A DNA stretch of 7,885 nucleotides from Micrococcales bacterium (GTDB lineage Bacteria; Actinomycetota; Actinomycetes; Actinomycetales; Cellulomonadaceae): the NCBI GenBank assembly GCA_009783975.1, contig WRCL01000074.1:1-7885 (forward strand), given 5' to 3'. The notes under the pieces were generated by a model. It worked only from the letters and a program-made list of their open reading frames with translations. It was not told the DNA's origin and did no database searches. The position numbers were made by a program, and so were the translations under genes. Each line of letters opens with the position of its first letter. The stretch's first letter is position 1. Below, one piece after another: positions 5,638 to 7,885 of this stretch.

Positions 5638-6903
5638 TCACAGTGGGTGGACGAAGAGGCCAGAGAGAAGCTTCGGTTCGAACCACGTGCTCTTGGGAGG
5701 CATGATCTGCCCGGCATCAGCGACGGCAAACAAATCACCCATGACGACCGGGCTCAGGGCAAACGCGACCCCGTCGGGCCCGGCGCGGCGCGCCAGCTCG
5801 TCCAGGCCGCGGCTGCCGCCGACGAAGTCGATCCTGTGGTCCGCGCGCGGGTCGGTGATCCCCAGCAACGGACCCAGCACGTGGGCCTGCAACCATGCGG
5901 CGTCCAACGAGGCGACCGGGTCAGAAGTGTCAACGAGCCCAGGGTGCACATGCAACGGGTACCACGACCCGCCGAGGAACATCGCGAACTCGTGCTTGCC
6001 GCCAGGGCGCACAGGCTGGGCCTGGGGTTCGCCGATGGCCACCACCGCCGCCAGAGCGGTGAGCAGCTCCTCGCGGGTGCGTCCGCCGGTGTCGGCCATG
6101 ACGCGGTTGTAGTCGATGATGTGCAGCTGGTCGTCGGGGAAGACGACCGTGAGGAAGTAGTTGAACTCTTCGTCGCCGGTGTACCCCAGGTACTGCTCGC
6201 GGCGCAGCTGGGCAACCTTGACCGCCGAGGCGCACCGGTGGTGCCCGTCGGCGATGTACAAAGCGGGGATCTGGGAGAACAGTGCCGCGAGGTGCAGGTT
6301 CGTCGCCACGTCAGCCACGCGCCACACCTGGTTGCGCACACCTGGGGCCACAGCAGCACCGAAGTCGCCGTTGGTGGTGAAGTCGTAGACGGGGGTGTGC
6401 TCGGTGGCCCACTGGTTGACCACGTCGGCCAACCCGTCGTGGGTCCGGTGCGCGAGGAAGATCGGCCCGGTGTTCGCGTCGAGGGTGTCGACGTGCCGGA
6501 TACGGTCGACCTCTTTGTCGGCCCTGGTCAGTTCGTGCTTGCGTATGCGGTTGCTCGTGTAGTCGTCCACCCCGGCGCACCCGACGACACCAGTCTGGGA
6601 ACGTCCGTCCATCGTCTGGCGGTACAGGTAGAAGCAGGCCGACGGGTCGTGGACCATGACCCCACGGCTGACGAGGTCGGCGAGGTTCGCCTTCGCCTTG
6701 GCGTACACCGCGTCGTCGTAGGGGTCGACCGACGGGTCGAGGTCGATCTCGGCCTTGTCCACGTGCAAGAACGAGTCGGGGTTGCCTTCGACCACCACCC
6801 GCGCCTCAGCCGAGCTGAGCACGTCGTACGGCGGGGCAGCCACCCGCTGCGCAGCGGGGCCATCAGCAGGGCGCAGCGCGCGGAACGGTCGCAGGGTTGT
6901 CAT
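5638..6903 (-). CDS. DUF1015 family protein
   Basis: 421 residues, the usual DUF1015 (PF06245) length. Family landmarks seen: AAPPYDV (22-28), NPDSFLHV (41-48), FYLYRQ (91-96), RKHELTRADKEVDRI (121-135), NTGPIFLAHR (144-153), ALYIADGHHR (214-223) and MPPKSTWFEPKLLSGL (401-416). ATG 6903 gives the family-typical start MTTLRPFRALRP. The open frame extends upstream to 6963 with unlikely sequence, and the Shine-Dalgarno signal is poor (AGGA two bases before ATG). The function of the family is not settled. IADGHHR resembles the GHHR motif of the ParB-like fold, which includes free-serine kinases such as SerK and SbnI, so a small-molecule kinase role is conceivable, but this is inference. It follows the SixA-like gene by 60 bp on the same strand, probably as one operon. 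A soluble cytosolic protein is expected. Confidence 0.9.
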   Translation of the reverse strand: MTTLRPFRALRPADGPAAQRVAAPPYDVLSSAEARVVVEGNPDSFLHVDKAEIDLDPSVDPYDDAVYAKAKANLADLVSRGVMVHDPSACFYLYRQTMDGRSQTGVVGCAGVDDYTSNRIRKHELTRADKEVDRIRHVDTLDANTGPIFLAHRTHDGLADVVNQWATEHTPVYDFTTNGDFGAAVAPGVRNQVWRVADVATNLHLAALFSQIPALYIADGHHRCASAVKVAQLRREQYLGYTGDEEFNYFLTVVFPDDQLHIIDYNRVMADTGGRTREELLTALAAVVAIGEPQAQPVRPGGKHEFAMFLGGSWYPLHVHPGLVDTSDPVASLDAAWLQAHVLGPLLGITDPRADHRIDFVGGSRGLDELARRAGPDGVAFALSPVVMGDLFAVADAGQIMPPKSTWFEPKLLSGLFVHPL

Positions 6904-6963
6904 CGTCCTACAGTGCCCCTCTTCTCGTCGTGCGGCACCCCAGCCTGTCACGACCGGACGCAC

Positions 6964-7485
6964 TCAGGCAGCAGGCACGCGCACAGACCGCAGACGTGCG
7001 GTGGCGCTGTCCAGACCGGCCCAGGCCGTCGTCAGCTCCAGCAGGGTCCACGCCGCGGTGGGCACCCCGTGGCACACCTCGTCGACGGCGTCAGGCGACG
7101 AGGTGGGCCCGGCGAGCAGCCCTGACAAGACCGAGACCGTCGGTTCGTGCCCGACGACCAAGACGGTGCGTTCGTCGTCCAACCCGTTGAGCAAGGTGAC
7201 CACGTCACGTGGGCCAGCGTCGTACAGCTCGTCGCAGATGTCGACGGCGACGTCGGCACCGGCAGCACCCAGGGCGAGGCGGACCAGCTCCCAGGTCTGG
7301 CGTGTGCGCAGCGCCGAGGAGCACAAGACGCGGTCGGGCACGAGGTTCTCGGCACCCAGGTCCGCTCCGACCGCCGAGGCCTGGCGGCGTCCACGCAGGG
7401 CCAGTGGCCGCTGGTGGTCGTTGGGGCCGAGGCGTTCGGCCTTGGCGTGGCGCAGGAGCAGCAGGCGGTTCGTCGTGTCGTTCAC
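6964..7485 (-). CDS. sixA: SixA-like histidine phosphatase (phosphoglycerate-mutase superfamily)
   Basis: 173 residues, the compact size of SixA-type members. The core is complete: LLLLRHAKA (8-16) with R12 and the phospho-accepting H13, ALRTRQT (58-64) with phosphate-binding R60, acidic E86 in CDELYDA, and VVGHEPTVS (110-118) with the second histidine H113. It should hydrolyse a phosphate ester or phosphohistidine in the cytosol. E. coli SixA acts on phosphohistidine of phosphotransfer proteins, and the substrate of actinobacterial relatives is not clear. Start GTG 7485 puts the RHA motif near the N-terminus as in the family. AGG lies 4 bases upstream. The longer open frame to 7593 reads into unlikely sequence. 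It lies between fabI and the DUF1015 gene, all on minus. The gene name follows family resemblance only. Confidence 0.87.
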   Translation of the reverse strand: MNDTTNRLLLLRHAKAERLGPNDHQRPLALRGRRQASAVGADLGAENLVPDRVLCSSALRTRQTWELVRLALGAAGADVAVDICDELYDAGPRDVVTLLNGLDDERTVLVVGHEPTVSVLSGLLAGPTSSPDAVDEVCHGVPTAAWTLLELTTAWAGLDSATARLRSVRVPAA

Positions 7486-7655
7486 GGCGCCTATCGTTGC
7501 ACGGGCTGGCCGAAAACCAGGACAACAGCCCAGGCACGCGCCGCTATTTGGTCGCGGCCGGAGCAACACGCCTGTCGGCGCAGGTTTGCACATGGATGTC
7601 AGGTGGTTTACACCATTTAGTCACGTAGAAACCAGGTGGCGGCGTCGAGGGGCAC
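7486..7655. other. Gap between fabI and the SixA-like gene
   Basis: 170 bp without a supportable gene. Only small dyads are visible: GGTG-GTTTA-CACC (7602-7614) and TGGTTT/AAACCA arms (7604-7609, 7629-7634) around 19 bases. These are too weak for a firm terminator call, so read-through from fabI remains possible. Confidence 0.4.
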
Positions 7656-7885
7656 TCATTGGCCCATGGCGTGGACGCCGCCGTCGACGTGGATGATCTC
7701 GCCGGTGGTCGCCGGGAACCAGTCAGAGCACAAGGCGGCGACTGCCCGGGCGGTCGGCTCGGGGTCGCCGACGTCCCAGCCAAGGGGAGCCCGGGTGGAC
7801 CACTGGCTCTCCATCTGCTCAAACCCGGGGATGTGCTTGGCGGCGATGGTGCGCACCGGACCGGCCGAGACAAGGTTGACGCGGA
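7656..7885 (-). CDS. fabI: NADH-dependent enoyl-[acyl-carrier-protein] reductase, C-terminal part (5' end outside the window)
   Basis: 75 residues before the TGA are visible, entering at the right edge. The enzyme reduces trans-2-enoyl-ACP to acyl-ACP in the last step of each type II fatty-acid elongation cycle. The fragment has the typical end of FabI/InhA short-chain reductases: RVNLVSAGPVRTIAAKHIPG (NAD and substrate-loop strand), the helix with RAPLGWDVGDPEP, then LCSDWFPATTGEIIHVDGG and the terminal HAMGQ. It is closest in style to actinobacterial FabI/InhA. The catalytic Tyr-x6-Lys pair and the N-terminal glycine motif lie outside the window. It probably follows fabG upstream, as is common, but that is not visible here. 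Confidence 0.93.
   Translation of the reverse strand, partial: RVNLVSAGPVRTIAAKHIPGFEQMESQWSTRAPLGWDVGDPEPTARAVAALCSDWFPATTGEIIHVDGGVHAMGQ

Noticed and set aside
5536..7125. Long plus-strand open frame (529 codons) opposite the DUF1015 gene and part of the SixA-like gene
   Set aside because: It spans two genes with recognised motifs on the other strand and has no recognisable domain itself.

Overview
The window is chromosomal DNA from a high-GC Gram-positive bacterium (Actinomycetota). G or C at third codon positions, GTG and TTG starts, an actinobacterial FabI and the divergent glgA/glgC pair all point there. The ParA-like protein with a KTPTT P-loop suggests Micrococcales or a related group, but the genus cannot be fixed from this sequence.

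Layout, left to right. (1) Minus strand, 1-993: the first 67 residues of an ECF/SigE-family sigma factor, which runs off the left edge, preceded by a two-domain lipoprotein gene. (2) 1190-3792: the glycogen/alpha-glucan pair, with glgA (GT4 glycogen or maltose-1-phosphate synthase) on minus and glgC (ADP-glucose pyrophosphorylase) on plus, diverging from a 140-bp shared promoter region. GlgC makes ADP-glucose and GlgA uses it. Each gene's stop codon touches a long hairpin (1116-1190 and 3793-3863). The second is a perfect 27-bp inverted repeat that also lies between glgC and the convergent ParA-like gene. (3) 3876-5384, minus: an orphan ParA/MinD-like ATPase with a proline-rich, internally repeated linker and an altered P-loop. 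(4) 5638-7885, minus: a co-directional run in the order fabI (3' end only), a SixA-like histidine phosphatase, and a DUF1015 protein.

No stretch longer than 300 bp lacks a gene. The gaps are 202-282, 994-1189, 2408-2547, 3793-3875, 5385-5637, 6904-6963 and 7486-7655. They hold promoters and hairpins but no RNA gene, CRISPR array or insertion sequence that I can recognise.

This is largely ordinary core-genome territory and I do not see a clear undescribed system. The observations most worth checking are the paired leaderless-type promoters (glgC and the lipoprotein gene, both with TANNNT six bases before the start codon), the hairpins fused to the glg stop codons, the Cys-for-Gly change in the ParA-like P-loop, and the DUF1015/phosphatase pairing.
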